A stretch of 64,000 nucleotides of DNA from Vibrio chagasii (GCF_002954585.1 NZ_MSCI01000002.1:1466089-1530088), one strand, 5' to 3'; counted from the stretch's first letter, positions 1-9,050 are shown. Notes: generated by a model from the letters alone, not told the origin. Translations and numbers: made by a program.

Positions 1-1
1 C

Positions 2-355
2 GATAAGTACTTTAATCGCGCCATTGACCAGCCCTACTACTACTTAGTATCCGCCAGTTATGAGAACGCAGCTTTTTGCGCATTTAAGGCAGGTAATACA
101 GAACAAGCCAAGTATTACTTCACACGCGCCATTGACCATGATCCGAACCGAGTAAAGTCGATATTACAGTTATCTAAAATTGAAGTGAGTGAAGCCGATT
201 ATAACGACGCTAGGCTTCGTCTGTTTAAGTTCCACCAGCGATATGGTTATCAAATTCCATCGCTTCAAATTTTAGTCGATCTCGAAAAGAAAGCCGGAAA
301 CCATGCGCTTGAGAAGAAGTACCAAAGTAAGTTGGATGAATTGCTCTCTGCTTAA
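2..355 (+). CDS. TPR-repeat protein, C-terminal part (5' end outside window)
   Basis: Open from the window edge in frame 2 and ending in TAA at 353-355, leaving 117 residues. The visible part is helical with TPR-like spacing: YENAAFCAFKAGN, then a second unit AKYYFTRAIDHDPNR, as in PilF/PilW-type lipoproteins that stabilise type IV pilus secretins. That role is only suggested: in Vibrio pilW is normally followed by rodZ and ispG, and here a terminator and the convergent rlmF follow. It may be a paralogue or any other TPR protein. Confidence 0.7.
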   Translation, partial: DKYFNRAIDQPYYYLVSASYENAAFCAFKAGNTEQAKYYFTRAIDHDPNRVKSILQLSKIEVSEADYNDARLRLFKFHQRYGYQIPSLQILVDLEKKAGNHALEKKYQSKLDELLSA

Positions 356-373
356 CCAAATCTGATAAAAAAT

Positions 374-405
374 GGGCTTGTTGATTGAACAACAAGCCCG
401 TTTTA
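374..405 (+). terminator. Rho-independent terminator after the TPR gene
   Basis: Stem GGGCTTGTTG (374-383) with CAACAAGCCC (390-399), 6-nt loop, then TTTTATTTAA. It separates the TPR gene from the convergent rlmF and may work in both directions. Confidence 0.85.
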
Positions 406-448
406 TTTAATAGAAATAACGATACTTTCTAGTTTAACGTGTGAACCG

Positions 449-1693
449 TTATTTAAGCGCGATCCATTCTTGTCTTTGCCCGTCGTCCATAAAAGTCCAT
501 GCTACAAAGCGACTCACTTTCTGGCCTTGAGACATCTCTACGACTTTCACTTGTTTCGCTTTAAGCTTACCAAGCTCAGAACGAAGCATATCAACGTTGT
601 CTTTCTTCGAAATTAGCGTCGTGAACCACAGCACTTGAGTCGCAAACAATTGGCTCTCTCTTGCCATTTTCATGATGAATGCTGCTTCCCCACCTGGGCA
701 CCATAACTCCGCTTTTTGACCGCCAAAGTTTAAGGTTGGCTTATTTTGCTTGGCTTTTTTCGCTTCAGGTTTGAACGTTTGGCCCGCTTTCTTAGCTCGG
801 TTTGCCGCTAGGTTGTCTAGTTTACGCTGTGTGCCCTTTTCTGCTTCCTCTAAAGAAGAGTGGAATGGAGGGTTGCAAATAGTGACATCGTAACGTTCGT
901 TATCTTTGATCACGCCCTTAAAGATAGATTCGGAGTCCGCTTGCAAACGTGCTTTGATCTTACCCTTTAAGTTAACGTTGCTTGCAGCAATGAAATTCGC
1001 GGCTTTCACCGACACAGGGTCAACATCACTACCGGTGCAACGCCATTTGTATTCCGTGGCGCCGATAATTGGGTAGATACAGTTCGCACCAACACCGATG
1101 TCTAGCGCTTTCACGGATTGATGATTATAAGGTTCACCCTGACCATCGCTATTAAGAATGTCTGCCACTCTATGAATGTAGTCCGCTCGACCAGGAATCG
1201 GCGGGCACAAGTATCCAACCGGAATATCCCAGTGCTTAACACCATAGTGATGCGCCAATAACGCTTTGTTGAGTAGTTTAACCGCCAATGGATCAGAGAA
1301 ATTGATCGTGTCTTCACCTACTGGATTCTTAATTAAGTGCGCTTTTAATTCTGGTAAAGCCGCGACCAATAGCTCGAAGTCGTAACGCCCTGTGTGCTGG
1401 TTTCTTGGGTGCAAACCCGCTGCTGGCTTTACGGTATTCTTATTGCGTTGTGAACCTCCGGTGCGCTTCGAGCCAGAAGGCTTTTGAGAGCCGCTCGATC
1501 TTTTTGGTGCGTTCTTATTAGAAGTGTCTTTTTTAAAAGGAGCTTTGCCCTTCCCGCCTTTGTTGTTTGGTTTACCAGAAGCTCGCTTAGCTTTGTTCTG
1601 TCCAGTCGCTTTTGAATCCGCACGGTTACGGTTTGCATCAGAAGCACTGTTTTTTGATAGGCTTAGCGTGGTTCTTTTTTGTGATTGGCTCAT
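449..1693 (-). CDS. rlmF: 23S rRNA m6A1618 methyltransferase RlmF
   Basis: 414 aa. It methylates N6 of A1618 in 23S rRNA using SAM. The core from about residue 95 has the RlmF signature: [13 protein letters not shown], a glycine-rich SAM site [14 protein letters not shown], and the N6-adenine methyltransferase motif NPPFHSS. The first ~90 residues are a Lys/Arg/Ser/Gly-rich low-complexity tail, a common RNA-binding extension that varies between vibrios. It lies 4 bp downstream of the YgjP-like gene on the same strand, so the two are probably co-transcribed. Family assignment is firm; the role of the basic tail is inferred. Confidence 0.95.
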   Translation of the reverse strand: MSQSQKRTTLSLSKNSASDANRNRADSKATGQNKAKRASGKPNNKGGKGKAPFKKDTSNKNAPKRSSGSQKPSGSKRTGGSQRNKNTVKPAAGLHPRNQHTGRYDFELLVAALPELKAHLIKNPVGEDTINFSDPLAVKLLNKALLAHHYGVKHWDIPVGYLCPPIPGRADYIHRVADILNSDGQGEPYNHQSVKALDIGVGANCIYPIIGATEYKWRCTGSDVDPVSVKAANFIAASNVNLKGKIKARLQADSESIFKGVIKDNERYDVTICNPPFHSSLEEAEKGTQRKLDNLAANRAKKAGQTFKPEAKKAKQNKPTLNFGGQKAELWCPGGEAAFIMKMARESQLFATQVLWFTTLISKKDNVDMLRSELGKLKAKQVKVVEMSQGQKVSRFVAWTFMDDGQRQEWIALK

Positions 1694-1697
1694 TGGG

Positions 1698-2222
1698 CTA
1701 CTTCTTTAAATCTTGATAAATCATGAACAAACGGGCATCTAACTCTAATTGATGATATTCCGGTTCCATGTGACAGCATAGTTGGTAAAAGGCTTTGTCG
1801 TGGTCTTTCTCTTTGATGTGTGCCAGTTCATGTACCACTAGCATTCTCAACAAAGGCTCAGGGGCATTACGAAATACACTGGCGATACGAATCTCATTCT
1901 TCGATTTGATCTTACCACCGTGGTTTTTGGCGACATAAGAGTGCAAACCTAATGCATTGTTGATTAGGTGGATCTTGCCATCATAAATCACTTTACTAAT
2001 GGGTGGTGTTTTCTTCATATAGCGATTTTTAATCTCAATCGCATAATCAAACAGGGCTTTCTCGCTTTTTATTTCATGATTCTTTGGGTAGCGAGCTTCA
2101 AACCACGGCACCAATTTACCTGACTCAACAAGCTGAGTAACAGGATCGATAATGTGTTTAGGATAGCCTTGAATATAGCGTAATGAAGGATGCATGCTGA
2201 AAGACCGTACAAGTTGCGTCAC
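1698..2222 (-). CDS. YgjP/DUF45-type zinc metallopeptidase
   Basis: 174 aa, cytoplasmic (no signal peptide). The motif [18 protein letters not shown] contains HExxH plus the downstream H expected of the WLM/SprT-like (DUF45, YgjP) group of zinc metallopeptidases. Upstream is the conserved N-terminal half with [19 protein letters not shown]. Substrate unknown. It is the first gene of a two-gene minus-strand unit with rlmF. The family is recognised from the motif; peptidase activity is inferred from the family. Confidence 0.85.
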   Translation of the reverse strand: MTQLVRSFSMHPSLRYIQGYPKHIIDPVTQLVESGKLVPWFEARYPKNHEIKSEKALFDYAIEIKNRYMKKTPPISKVIYDGKIHLINNALGLHSYVAKNHGGKIKSKNEIRIASVFRNAPEPLLRMLVVHELAHIKEKDHDKAFYQLCCHMEPEYHQLELDARLFMIYQDLKK

Positions 2223-2348
2223 ATCAAAACGTTGTGACGTCGAAAATTGAGCCGCATAGTGTAACTGATCACACTTTTCTAATCACCTAGGATTCGTTAC
2301 ACTTTAACGAGATTCACCAAGAGCTAGACTCAAAAAGAGACTGTAAAG

Positions 2349-2585
2349 ATGAAACGTGTTGTATTGTACGTGGCAGACAAATGCCCGCACTGTAAAGATG
2401 CTCAAAGATATTTGGACTCTAAGAAGATTGTTTACCGCTTAACGAATGCCAAGATGCAACGCGGCCGTAAAGAATTACAAGCGATGGGCGCTCGCTCTAT
2501 CCCAGTGCTTAAAATCGGTGACCAGATTATGGTCGGATGGAACCAAAAGAACTTCGATAAGATGTATAACTCAAAAAACACTTAA
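2349..2585 (+). CDS. Glutaredoxin-family small thiol protein
   Basis: 78 aa with a thioredoxin-fold layout: beta strand VVLYVADKC, active-site CPHC (residues 13-16), and the cis-proline loop SIPVLKIGDQI near residue 50. It is likely a cytoplasmic glutaredoxin/NrdH-like disulfide reductase, in the size range of single-domain glutaredoxins. The end GWNQKNFDKMY fits the glutathione-side helix. It is divergent from the YgjP-like gene and closed by a strong terminator. The exact reductant (glutathione or thioredoxin reductase) cannot be told from sequence. Confidence 0.85.
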   Translation: MKRVVLYVADKCPHCKDAQRYLDSKKIVYRLTNAKMQRGRKELQAMGARSIPVLKIGDQIMVGWNQKNFDKMYNSKNT

Positions 2586-2616
2586 CACTATGTAAGTTGC
2601 TATACCTCTTTACAAC

Positions 2617-2652
2617 AAAGCCCGAATATCTCACCCAAGATATTCGGGCTTT
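2617..2652. terminator. Bidirectional terminator
   Basis: 15-bp perfect stem AAAGCCCGAATATCT / AGATATTCGGGCTTT with a 6-nt loop. A-tract and T-tract ends would let it serve both the glutaredoxin gene (plus) and the mini zinc-ribbon genes (minus). Confidence 0.85.
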
Positions 2653-2698
2653 GTGTTATCAGTATCGGAAACCAAGGTCTACCTTTCCCTTTTCGCCA

Positions 2699-2824
2699 CT
2701 ATCCTTTTACCTTCAGAACGCTACTGCAAGACGCGCATCTGTATTTCTCTTTTATACCGAGAACTTTGTCGACTGATGTTCTACGCACTCTAATGAGCCT
2801 TCGTTCTTTACACTTACATTTCAT
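2699..2824 (-). CDS. 41-aa zinc-ribbon mini-protein, copy 1
   Basis: ATG at 2824, TAG at 2699. The protein has two Cys pairs, CKC at residues 3-5 and CASC at 30-33, joined by a basic stretch (RRLIRVRR) and VLGIK. It is a paralogue of the gene at 2975-3100: equal length, cysteines in the same places, and the same MKC start and VKG/IKG end. The conserved spacing with divergent sequence argues for real coding. Family not recognised; a Zn-binding, nucleic-acid-associated knuckle is the obvious guess. The ribosome site is weak, so it may be translated only as the second gene of a pair. Confidence 0.65.
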   Translation of the reverse strand: MKCKCKERRLIRVRRTSVDKVLGIKEKYRCASCSSVLKVKG

Positions 2825-2974
2825 GGAGCTAGGGTTGCCTAATTGACTAATTTAAAGACAGATAATATCTCCCAGTCACCACTTGTTAACCATATTGTAG
2901 GGCACACATTTTTCACAGAATAATATAATCGACGAATTAATTTTCAAACGGGCTCATTACTCTCATCTCAATAC

Positions 2975-3100
2975 CTAGCCCTTTATTTTAAAGACAGTAT
3001 CGCACTTGCTGCATTTATATCGACCCTTGATTCCTAACACTCGGTCGAGAAACGTTCTACGAGTTCGTATTAACGTTTGCTCCTTACATCCACATTTCAT
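2975..3100 (-). CDS. 41-aa zinc-ribbon mini-protein, copy 2
   Basis: ATG at 3100 preceded by a good Shine-Dalgarno (GAGGGA, 3-4 nt upstream); TAG at 2975. Residues 3-5 are CGC and 30-33 CSKC, with a central RRTFLDRVLGIKG. It aligns end to end without gaps to copy 1, 150 bp downstream on the same strand, so the pair is a tandem duplication. Function unknown; four cysteines in CxC...CxxC order suggest one structural zinc. It lies downstream of, and on the same strand as, the LysR gene. Confidence 0.7.
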   Translation of the reverse strand: MKCGCKEQTLIRTRRTFLDRVLGIKGRYKCSKCDTVFKIKG

Positions 3101-3267
3101 AGTCCCTCACTAACTACTCAAAAAGTACTAGTATTATTTAACGGGCATGCATACCAAGTAAATTAGAAACTGTTAATATCCGCGCCACAAATAGTGATAC
3201 GCGTCTCATAAATCCATGATAAATGTGATATTAGTCCCAAGTATTTACGAGGTTAATATGTTACTAA

Positions 3268-4140
3268 TCACACATATTGTTTAACGAAATCGATAAAGGT
3301 TCTGTCAGCTTTGGACAAATAGCCCTCTTTTCGCCACGCCAAAGATAGATTGAGTTTTACTGGGTCTTTAAATGGCACACCAACAACGTTGTCTTCATAT
3401 TCTGTTACTAAGCTAAGCAATGCAGTAATAGCGAACTCACGCTTTACAATGGAGAGAATCATTGGCAACAAGTTAGTCTCGAATGCGATGGTCATATCTA
3501 AATCGTATTTTTTGCAGGTCGCATCAATGAAATCACGATGGAAGTACCCTGATTTAAACATGATCAACTCTTGCTCAAAAAACTCTTCAAAGGTGATGGA
3601 TGACTGTGACGCCAATGGGTGCTCTTTACCGACAACAGCTAACATTTCAGAACTGAGTAAGTGGTCAGTTTCTAGGTCATCCGGTACATTTTCATGATTG
3701 ATAACACCGATATCGAGTTCGCCGTTTAATAGCATTTCACGAATCGATGCTGTGCCCGCATCAATCAACGTTAGCTTGAGATTTGGGTATTGGCTTTTAA
3801 ATGCCATAACGACTTGTGGGAAGAAGTAGCTCCCCATCATGCTTGGGGCTCCCAAACGAACCTCCCCTTTTTCCAAGCCTTTCAATTCATTCATCGCCAA
3901 CTCAGCGTCATCAAACTGCTGCGCGATACGCTTGGCATGCTCAAGTAGTACTTTCCCTTCTTCCGTTAGAGTGACCGATTTATCTCCTCTTCGGAACAGA
4001 ATCAGATCAAGTGTTTGCTCCAGCTTTTTTATAGATATGCTTAAAGCTGGCTGAGCGATATGTAACGCTTTTGCTGCTTGGGTAAAGTTGCCAAACTGAG
4101 CTACGGTAAGAAAATGTCGAAGGGGTTTTGATTCAAGCAT
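3268..4140 (-). CDS. LysR-family transcriptional regulator
   Basis: 290 aa. The N-terminal winged HTH (residues 1-60) has the classic LysR string LRHFLTVAQFGNFTQAAKALHIAQPALS, followed by the linker helix and a two-lobed effector domain (from about 90, LRLGAPSMMGSYFFP type). It is divergent from the MFS gene 110 bp away, the usual LysR-target geometry, so it probably controls that transporter and itself. The effector is not deducible. An AT-rich palindrome in the shared intergenic region is a candidate operator. Confidence 0.93.
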   Translation of the reverse strand: MLESKPLRHFLTVAQFGNFTQAAKALHIAQPALSISIKKLEQTLDLILFRRGDKSVTLTEEGKVLLEHAKRIAQQFDDAELAMNELKGLEKGEVRLGAPSMMGSYFFPQVVMAFKSQYPNLKLTLIDAGTASIREMLLNGELDIGVINHENVPDDLETDHLLSSEMLAVVGKEHPLASQSSITFEEFFEQELIMFKSGYFHRDFIDATCKKYDLDMTIAFETNLLPMILSIVKREFAITALLSLVTEYEDNVVGVPFKDPVKLNLSLAWRKEGYLSKADRTFIDFVKQYV

Positions 4141-4185
4141 ATTGATATATTAAATATATGAAGATGATATTTTTAATATATTTCT
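4141..4185. promoter_or_regulatory. Candidate LysR operator between divergent genes
   Basis: AT-rich palindromic tract: TGATATATTAAATATATGA (4142-4160) followed by ATATTTTTAATATATTT (4167-4183). LysR proteins bind interrupted AT-rich dyads in such divergent intergenic regions. Assignment is by position and shape only. Confidence 0.4.
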
Positions 4186-4250
4186 TTAATCACCATTGTG
4201 CTGATAACTTGTTCACAAATAGCTTAATCCCTCGCATAGGCACAAGATAA

Positions 4251-5450
4251 ATGTTCGATAAAGGCAGTACTCAATACAAACGGATCACTCAATCATTAGC
4301 GATTGGGTCATTTATCATTTTCTGTAATCTTTATGTGTTTCAACCTATCTTGCCGCACATGGCAGAACACTTCCAAGTATCTGAAACCCATATTAACTGG
4401 CTATTTGCTGCAACCACACTGGGGTTATCCATTAGCTTAGTACCGTGGGCCATCGCTTCAGAGTCATTTGGTCGAAAGCCTATCATTCTATTTAGCCTTT
4501 TTGCGATTCCACTGATTGGTTTAGGTATGGCATTTACCACCACGCTGTTGCAACTCGTGATTGCTAGAGCATTGATGGGGATCGCGGTCGCAGCTTTCGC
4601 AGGTGTTGCTGTCGCCTATATGGTGGAGGAGCTCACGCCCAAAGCCTTTGCAGTCGCGATTGGTGGCTATATTGCTGCCAACTCATTAGGGGGTATCTTT
4701 GGCCGTGTGTTAGGCGGCTTGCTGACAGACTATTTCGATTGGCACGCTACCGTGCTGATCTTTGTTGCGGGCTCGCTATTAGGCGCTTTATTGATTGCCT
4801 ATCGACTACCAGACCAGCAAAACTTCAAGCCGCAAAAAGGGCTGTTCTTTCATCATAATCGCTCAGTTGTGATGCATTTACGCAACCGTACCTTGTGGCT
4901 TGCTATGTTGATTGGTGGAGCCAACTTCGCTCTGTTCGTTAACCTGTATTCCGTAATGGGCTTTAGATTGGTGTCAGAACCTCACTCCGTTCCAGTTGGC
5001 CTAGCATCACTGATCTTTCTCTGCTACCTAGCGGGTACCGTCAGCTCGAAGCTGTCTAACAAATGGACGCTACGTTTCGACCCGTTAAACGGAATTCTGT
5101 TAGGTGTGTTTATAAGCTTGCTAGGAATGCTGGTATCTGCGGTTGATGAGATTCCTTTCATGCTTGCAGGGTTATTGCTGATAAGTGGCGGGGCTTTCTT
5201 CTCGCATACCCTAGCCTACTCTTGGGTCAGTCAAAAAGCACCAAGCGCCAAAGCGACGGCAACAGCACTCTACCTTGTGCACTACTATATTGGTGGCAGT
5301 TTGGGCGGGTTCTTACTCTTGTACTGCTGGCAGTTATTTGGTTGGAATGGCGTGATTGCAGGAGGCTCAGTCTTCTATGTCGCGATATTTGCTTGGGTCT
5401 ACCAGTTGAAACAACTTCAAGTATCGACACCTAAACTCGCTGAAGCGTAG
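4251..5450 (+). CDS. MFS transporter (YnfM-like efflux pump)
   Basis: 399 aa, 12 hydrophobic segments. The first cytoplasmic loop carries the MFS motif-A equivalent (ESFGRKPIILFS) and TM4-5 the GxxGRVLGGLLTD stretch typical of drug/H+ antiporters. Overall layout resembles YnfM/arabinose-efflux-type proteins of the inner membrane. It is a single gene, probably under the divergent LysR regulator. Substrate unknown; an export role is inferred from the family. Confidence 0.88.
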   Translation: MFDKGSTQYKRITQSLAIGSFIIFCNLYVFQPILPHMAEHFQVSETHINWLFAATTLGLSISLVPWAIASESFGRKPIILFSLFAIPLIGLGMAFTTTLLQLVIARALMGIAVAAFAGVAVAYMVEELTPKAFAVAIGGYIAANSLGGIFGRVLGGLLTDYFDWHATVLIFVAGSLLGALLIAYRLPDQQNFKPQKGLFFHHNRSVVMHLRNRTLWLAMLIGGANFALFVNLYSVMGFRLVSEPHSVPVGLASLIFLCYLAGTVSSKLSNKWTLRFDPLNGILLGVFISLLGMLVSAVDEIPFMLAGLLLISGGAFFSHTLAYSWVSQKAPSAKATATALYLVHYYIGGSLGGFLLLYCWQLFGWNGVIAGGSVFYVAIFAWVYQLKQLQVSTPKLAEA

Positions 5451-5535
5451 AAACAACAGCATTTTCAAGACAATTAGTGCTTTTGATTAACAACCGTTCT
5501 GATATCCTACGCAAAATTTCATTTCGGAACCTGCT

Positions 5536-6102
5536 ATGTCGAACACTCAAAACACTGATCTTCAAACCATCCATGACCAAGTAAAACAATGGTTAGACGA
5601 TGTTGTTATTGGCCTAAACCTTTGCCCATTTGCAGCAAAGCCACAACGTAATAAGCAGATTAAGATCTTTGTGAGTGAAGCAGAAACCGAAGAGGCATTG
5701 CTAGAAGATATTATGACTCAATTTGTGGAGTTGGATAACACACCAGTCGCTGAGCTAGAAACGACTCTGGTGGTTGTTCCTAACATGCTGCAAGATTTCT
5801 TCGATTACAACATGTTCATCGATTGGGTAGAAGCTTTGATTAAGCAGCAAGACTGGGAAGGCGTTTACCAAGTGGCGACCTTCCATCCTGATTACTGTTT
5901 TGGCGGTGCGGATCCTGAAGACGATGAAAACCTAACCAACCGCTCCCCTTATCCGGTTTACCATTTAATTCGTGAAGCGAGCATGGAAAAGGTGTTGAAG
6001 CATTACCCTAACCCTGAAGCGATTCCAGATACCAACATCGCTCGAGTTGAATCGTTAACGCCAGAAGAGCGTCGCAAACTGTTCCCGTACCTGTTTAGTT
6101 AA
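5536..6102 (+). CDS. DUF1415 family protein
   Basis: 188 aa, no signal or membrane segment. The family signature is clear: WLDDVVIGLNLCPFAAKP near the start, FHPDYCFGG in the middle and NRSPYPVYHLIREASM. DUF1415 is conserved in gammaproteobacteria without a known function. Conserved Cys and His residues (LCPFA; FHPDYCF) hint at a metal or catalytic site, which is inference. The stop codon abuts a 7-bp tandem repeat. Confidence 0.9.
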   Translation: MSNTQNTDLQTIHDQVKQWLDDVVIGLNLCPFAAKPQRNKQIKIFVSEAETEEALLEDIMTQFVELDNTPVAELETTLVVVPNMLQDFFDYNMFIDWVEALIKQQDWEGVYQVATFHPDYCFGGADPEDDENLTNRSPYPVYHLIREASMEKVLKHYPNPEAIPDTNIARVESLTPEERRKLFPYLFS

Positions 6103-6129
6103 GCTCTCAGCTCTCAGCTCTCAGCTCTC
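6102..6129. repeat. Four tandem copies of AGCTCTC
   Basis: Perfect 7-bp unit repeated four times, starting on the last base of the DUF1415 stop codon and ending 13 bp before the end of the convergent GGDEF gene. A simple microsatellite-like array, probably variable in copy number. Confidence 0.9.
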
Positions 6130-6141
6130 AAGATTGAGCAT

Positions 6142-7200
6142 TTAAATATTGGTAATATGGACGAGACACGAACTGATCTCGTCCATTTTTTTTGCAACAT
6201 ACAAACACTCATCGGCCACTTTAATCAATGAGTCTAACGCCGGCATTCGTTCATTCCTTGTTTCACCAGAACTTAATTCGAAATGGCAAGCACCAATAGA
6301 GATAGTAATAGGCTTTCGATCAAGAGTAATCTTCTTCACTTCCTCAAGCAGCGTCGCAAGCTTATCCTCAACCGTGTTGACTGGCGTACTCGGGTACCAA
6401 ATCACAAACTCTTCGCCACCAAAGCGAGCAACAAACTCTCCTTCTTGAGCATTACTACTCAACACATTAGCCACTTTCTTTAGTACAACATCGCCCATTT
6501 GATGACCAAAACTGTCGTTCACTGACTTAAAGAAATCAATATCAACCACGGCTAACGTTCCCTTACCTAAAGATCCTTTAAGTTGCTTTACCTGACCGTT
6601 AAGTGTTTTAAACAGAAAGCGTCTATTGGGTAGATGTGTCAGTGGGTCATAGAGCGCTTGATACTCAAGCTTTTCATTTAATTCTTGTAGTTTTCTCTCT
6701 TGCTGCCTGCGAACGAGTTCAACCTCGATCCATGACGCCATTAACTTCATCACGTCAATATCGAACTCTTTAAACTCTCGGTAATAAGGGTTACCACTCG
6801 AAAAGTTAAGCGTGCCGTAAAGTTCATCATCGACAAAGATAGGAATACCGATATAAGACTCGAGACCAAAGGATTGGTAAGCAGGGTGTCGCGCGTAAGT
6901 GTTATGCTCACCACAGTGCTCTATGCAGATAGGTCCACTCGAGCTGCATGTGATCTCGCAATAAGTCGAGCGGTAATCGAACATATCACCACTTTTCAGG
7001 TCAACGCCTTCAGGTGTGACACAGTGCTCCACAAGGTAAGTATTACCGTCCACTTTTGACAAGATACCAATATCCAAATCAAAACGTTCGAGCCCCATAG
7101 CGAGTAGTTGGGCAATCTGACTATCGAATCCTTTTCGATAGTCATTGGTAATTTGAGACAAGCGGCGTATAACAATTTCGCTTTCACTAGCTTGGTGCAT
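6142..7200 (-). CDS. GAF-GGDEF diguanylate cyclase
   Basis: 352 aa, cytoplasmic. Residues ~20-165 form a GAF sensor domain (SYIGIPIFVDDELYGTLNF is typical), then a short coiled coil (VRRQQERKLQELNEKL) and a GGDEF domain from ~185 (DPLTHLPNRR, DIDFFKSVNDSFGH, active loop GGEEF). An intact GGEEF predicts c-di-GMP synthesis from GTP. The RxxD inhibitory site expected just before the loop is not visible (EGEFVARF instead), so feedback inhibition may be absent. It stands alone. The GAF ligand is unknown. Confidence 0.92.
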   Translation of the reverse strand: MHQASESEIVIRRLSQITNDYRKGFDSQIAQLLAMGLERFDLDIGILSKVDGNTYLVEHCVTPEGVDLKSGDMFDYRSTYCEITCSSSGPICIEHCGEHNTYARHPAYQSFGLESYIGIPIFVDDELYGTLNFSSGNPYYREFKEFDIDVMKLMASWIEVELVRRQQERKLQELNEKLEYQALYDPLTHLPNRRFLFKTLNGQVKQLKGSLGKGTLAVVDIDFFKSVNDSFGHQMGDVVLKKVANVLSSNAQEGEFVARFGGEEFVIWYPSTPVNTVEDKLATLLEEVKKITLDRKPITISIGACHFELSSGETRNERMPALDSLIKVADECLYVAKKMDEISSCLVHITNI

Positions 7201-7412
7201 AACGATATCCCACTGCTGCCTAAGTGAGCGACAACATTAATATTTCTAATATAAACAAGAGTAAAAAGTAGAAAATCATAATAATCAATTGATTTGTATG
7301 CAAAATACCTCATTGGTCCAATGAATAAAAGTCGAGTTCTTCGACTTTGCGTTAGCACCCTATTCTTACCTTTGTTAAAATGGTCCATTAACGAAACAGA
7401 ATGGATAGGAAT

Positions 7413-7988
7413 ATGAACCTTTCTCAACTAAACCAAGAAATCTACGATCACCTTTACCGCGACATTGAAGAGTTCCGCAGTACTTTTGATCTGCCTGTTG
7501 CGGCTCCTGAAACAATGGATGAAAAAGGCGATACGCTACATACCTCTCTAGCGATCGAAGAGCTGACAGAATTGGCAGAAGCTGACTCTAAAATCGAACA
7601 AGCGGACGCTATTGTAGACAGCGTTTATGTTTTGATGGGACGTTTGGTTCACCTTGGTCAATCTAAAGTAGAAGACAACCTAGCGATCAGCTACCTGATC
7701 GATCTTCTGTTGAACGTTGCTAAAAACCGCTCAATCGACTTCTTACCTTGCTGGGATGAAGTACATTCAAGCAACATGAGTAAAGTATGTCGTAACGAGA
7801 CAGAATACGCAGAGACTGAAGCTTTCTATGCTGAACAGAACATTAAACTAATGGCGGTTCAAAAAGGTGAATACATCATCGCTAAATGTGCGGAAGATTT
7901 CGTATCTGAAGGTAAAACAGTTCGCCAAGGTAAAGTTCTGAAATCAGTGCATTACCGCCCAGCAAACCTTGAGCCACTAACGGCTTAA
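7413..7988 (+). CDS. MazG/HisE-like nucleoside triphosphate pyrophosphohydrolase
   Basis: 191 aa from the ATG at 7413, preferred over 7401 because GGAAT lies just upstream. Residues ~45-80 hold the all-alpha NTP-PPase helix signature: SLAIEELTELAEADSKIEQADAIVDSVYV, i.e. ExxEL then a D-x3-D metal helix. It probably hydrolyses non-canonical or excess NTPs to NMP and PPi. The second half repeats helices and ends with a lysine-rich strand region. Single gene with its own terminator. Substrate is not predictable. Confidence 0.75.
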   Translation: MNLSQLNQEIYDHLYRDIEEFRSTFDLPVAAPETMDEKGDTLHTSLAIEELTELAEADSKIEQADAIVDSVYVLMGRLVHLGQSKVEDNLAISYLIDLLLNVAKNRSIDFLPCWDEVHSSNMSKVCRNETEYAETEAFYAEQNIKLMAVQKGEYIIAKCAEDFVSEGKTVRQGKVLKSVHYRPANLEPLTA

Positions 7989-8033
7989 GTGCATCAAATA
8001 TTGGCTTTTAAGTAAGCAGCCAACTGAAATAGC

Positions 8034-8064
8034 AAACGCCACGTTATAACAACGTGGCGTTTTA
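8034..8064 (+). terminator. Terminator after the NTP-PPase gene
   Basis: 12-bp stem AAACGCCACGTT / AACGTGGCGTTT (8034-8045, 8051-8062) and T-rich tail; it lies between two convergent genes. Confidence 0.85.
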
Positions 8065-8088
8065 TTATCTATTAATCGAACCTAGACG

Positions 8089-8577
8089 TTATACCAGTCG
8101 CGCCATATGGTAAACCGCCACATATTCGCCATTTCTGAATGCAAACCCTGCTGACTCCCCTTCAATCACGAAGCCAAACTTCTTATATAGGCTGATCGCT
8201 CGTTCGTTATCGGTATAGACGGTGAGTTCCAGTCGTTTGATGTTAATCCAGTTATCACATAAGTCGATTGCCGTTGCGAGTAATTGGCTACCTACACCTC
8301 TGCCTAACACATCGTCTTTAACACCCATACCAAAAGAAGCGACATGACGCCTTCTTGGATTTACACACACTTCTAAACCTAGGTTGCCAACAATTTCTCC
8401 GTCCAATAACGCGACATAAGAGTACACATTATCTGGAACATTTGAGATTCGTTTTTGCCAAGTTTCCAGAGATGGATTTGGGAGTTGCAGCGTACAAGTA
8501 TAAGCATTAGTGCATTCGTAAACTTCTTTTATTCCCTTTGCATCTGACGGTTCAGAGCGTCTCACTACAATACTCAT
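8089..8577 (-). CDS. aaaT: Amino-acid N-acetyltransferase, AaaT/YhhY-like (GNAT)
   Basis: 162 aa GNAT acyltransferase. It matches E. coli YhhY (AaaT) along its length: TLQLPNPS, the PRRRHVASFGMGV strand, the acetyl-CoA loop RGVGSQLLATAIDLCDNWI, and the C-terminal YKKFGFVIEG...FRNGEYVAVYHMAR. The E. coli enzyme acetylates amino acids such as Phe and Met analogues; the same role is inferred here. Single gene, minus strand. Confidence 0.85.
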   Translation of the reverse strand: MSIVVRRSEPSDAKGIKEVYECTNAYTCTLQLPNPSLETWQKRISNVPDNVYSYVALLDGEIVGNLGLEVCVNPRRRHVASFGMGVKDDVLGRGVGSQLLATAIDLCDNWINIKRLELTVYTDNERAISLYKKFGFVIEGESAGFAFRNGEYVAVYHMARLV

Positions 8578-8870
8578 CGCAACTCCTACTGTTATTATTC
8601 TTTGCTAAATCTGAAGTACACTTTTTATGTGCACCTAGACACACTATCAAATAGTGAATATTTAACAATAGGTCAGATGAAATTGTTTCAAATTATATAA
8701 TTAGCAAGTGGAAGGGAAATAGTATTTGGACGAAGGCGTGTTAACAGTATGGTTTTATTTGTAGTGGCTAACGGAAGAGTTGCCGATGGAGAGAGTAAGG
8801 AATAGGTTATTATATTGATGTGATATGGACACAAAGATATGTGCCCATATTGTTAAACTAGCTCTCTTGA
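8578..8870. other. Intergenic, nothing recognised
   Basis: About 290 bp, AT-rich. A short dyad (AGTACA...GTGCACCT near 8615-8635) lies upstream of aaaT and may hold its promoter. No ORF with a plausible start seen. Confidence 0.6.
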
Positions 8871-9050
8871 TTAGTCACGCTCACATTGAACTTGGAGCAC
8901 TTTAAGGTCGGTTGCATTTAGCTTCTCGGCTAGTGCTGCGCCTTCTTCATTACATTGCTCAAGAGTCGTAAATTGAGTATTAATTTCCATTTCAGCCGTG
9001 CTGTCAGCGCCACCCATCATTAAGCTTAGAAGTAGTGTTAGTTCGTACAT
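8871..9050 (-). CDS. 59-aa small protein, hypothetical
   Basis: ATG at 9050 with a strong Shine-Dalgarno (AGAGGA, 7 nt upstream), TAA at 8871. The N-terminus is short and hydrophobic (MYELTLLLSLMMGGADS) and the rest is acidic-helical with two cysteines (EQCNEEG, VQCERD), as in small secreted or membrane-attached proteins. Cys spacing suggests one disulfide. No family recognised. It lies downstream of cydX across a terminator, so it has its own promoter. Confidence 0.65.
   Translation of the reverse strand: MYELTLLLSLMMGGADSTAEMEINTQFTTLEQCNEEGAALAEKLNATDLKVLQVQCERD

Noticed and set aside
1..355. Naming the first partial gene pilW/pilF
   Set aside because: TPR pattern fits but the downstream neighbours (terminator, rlmF) do not match the usual pilW-rodZ-ispG order.
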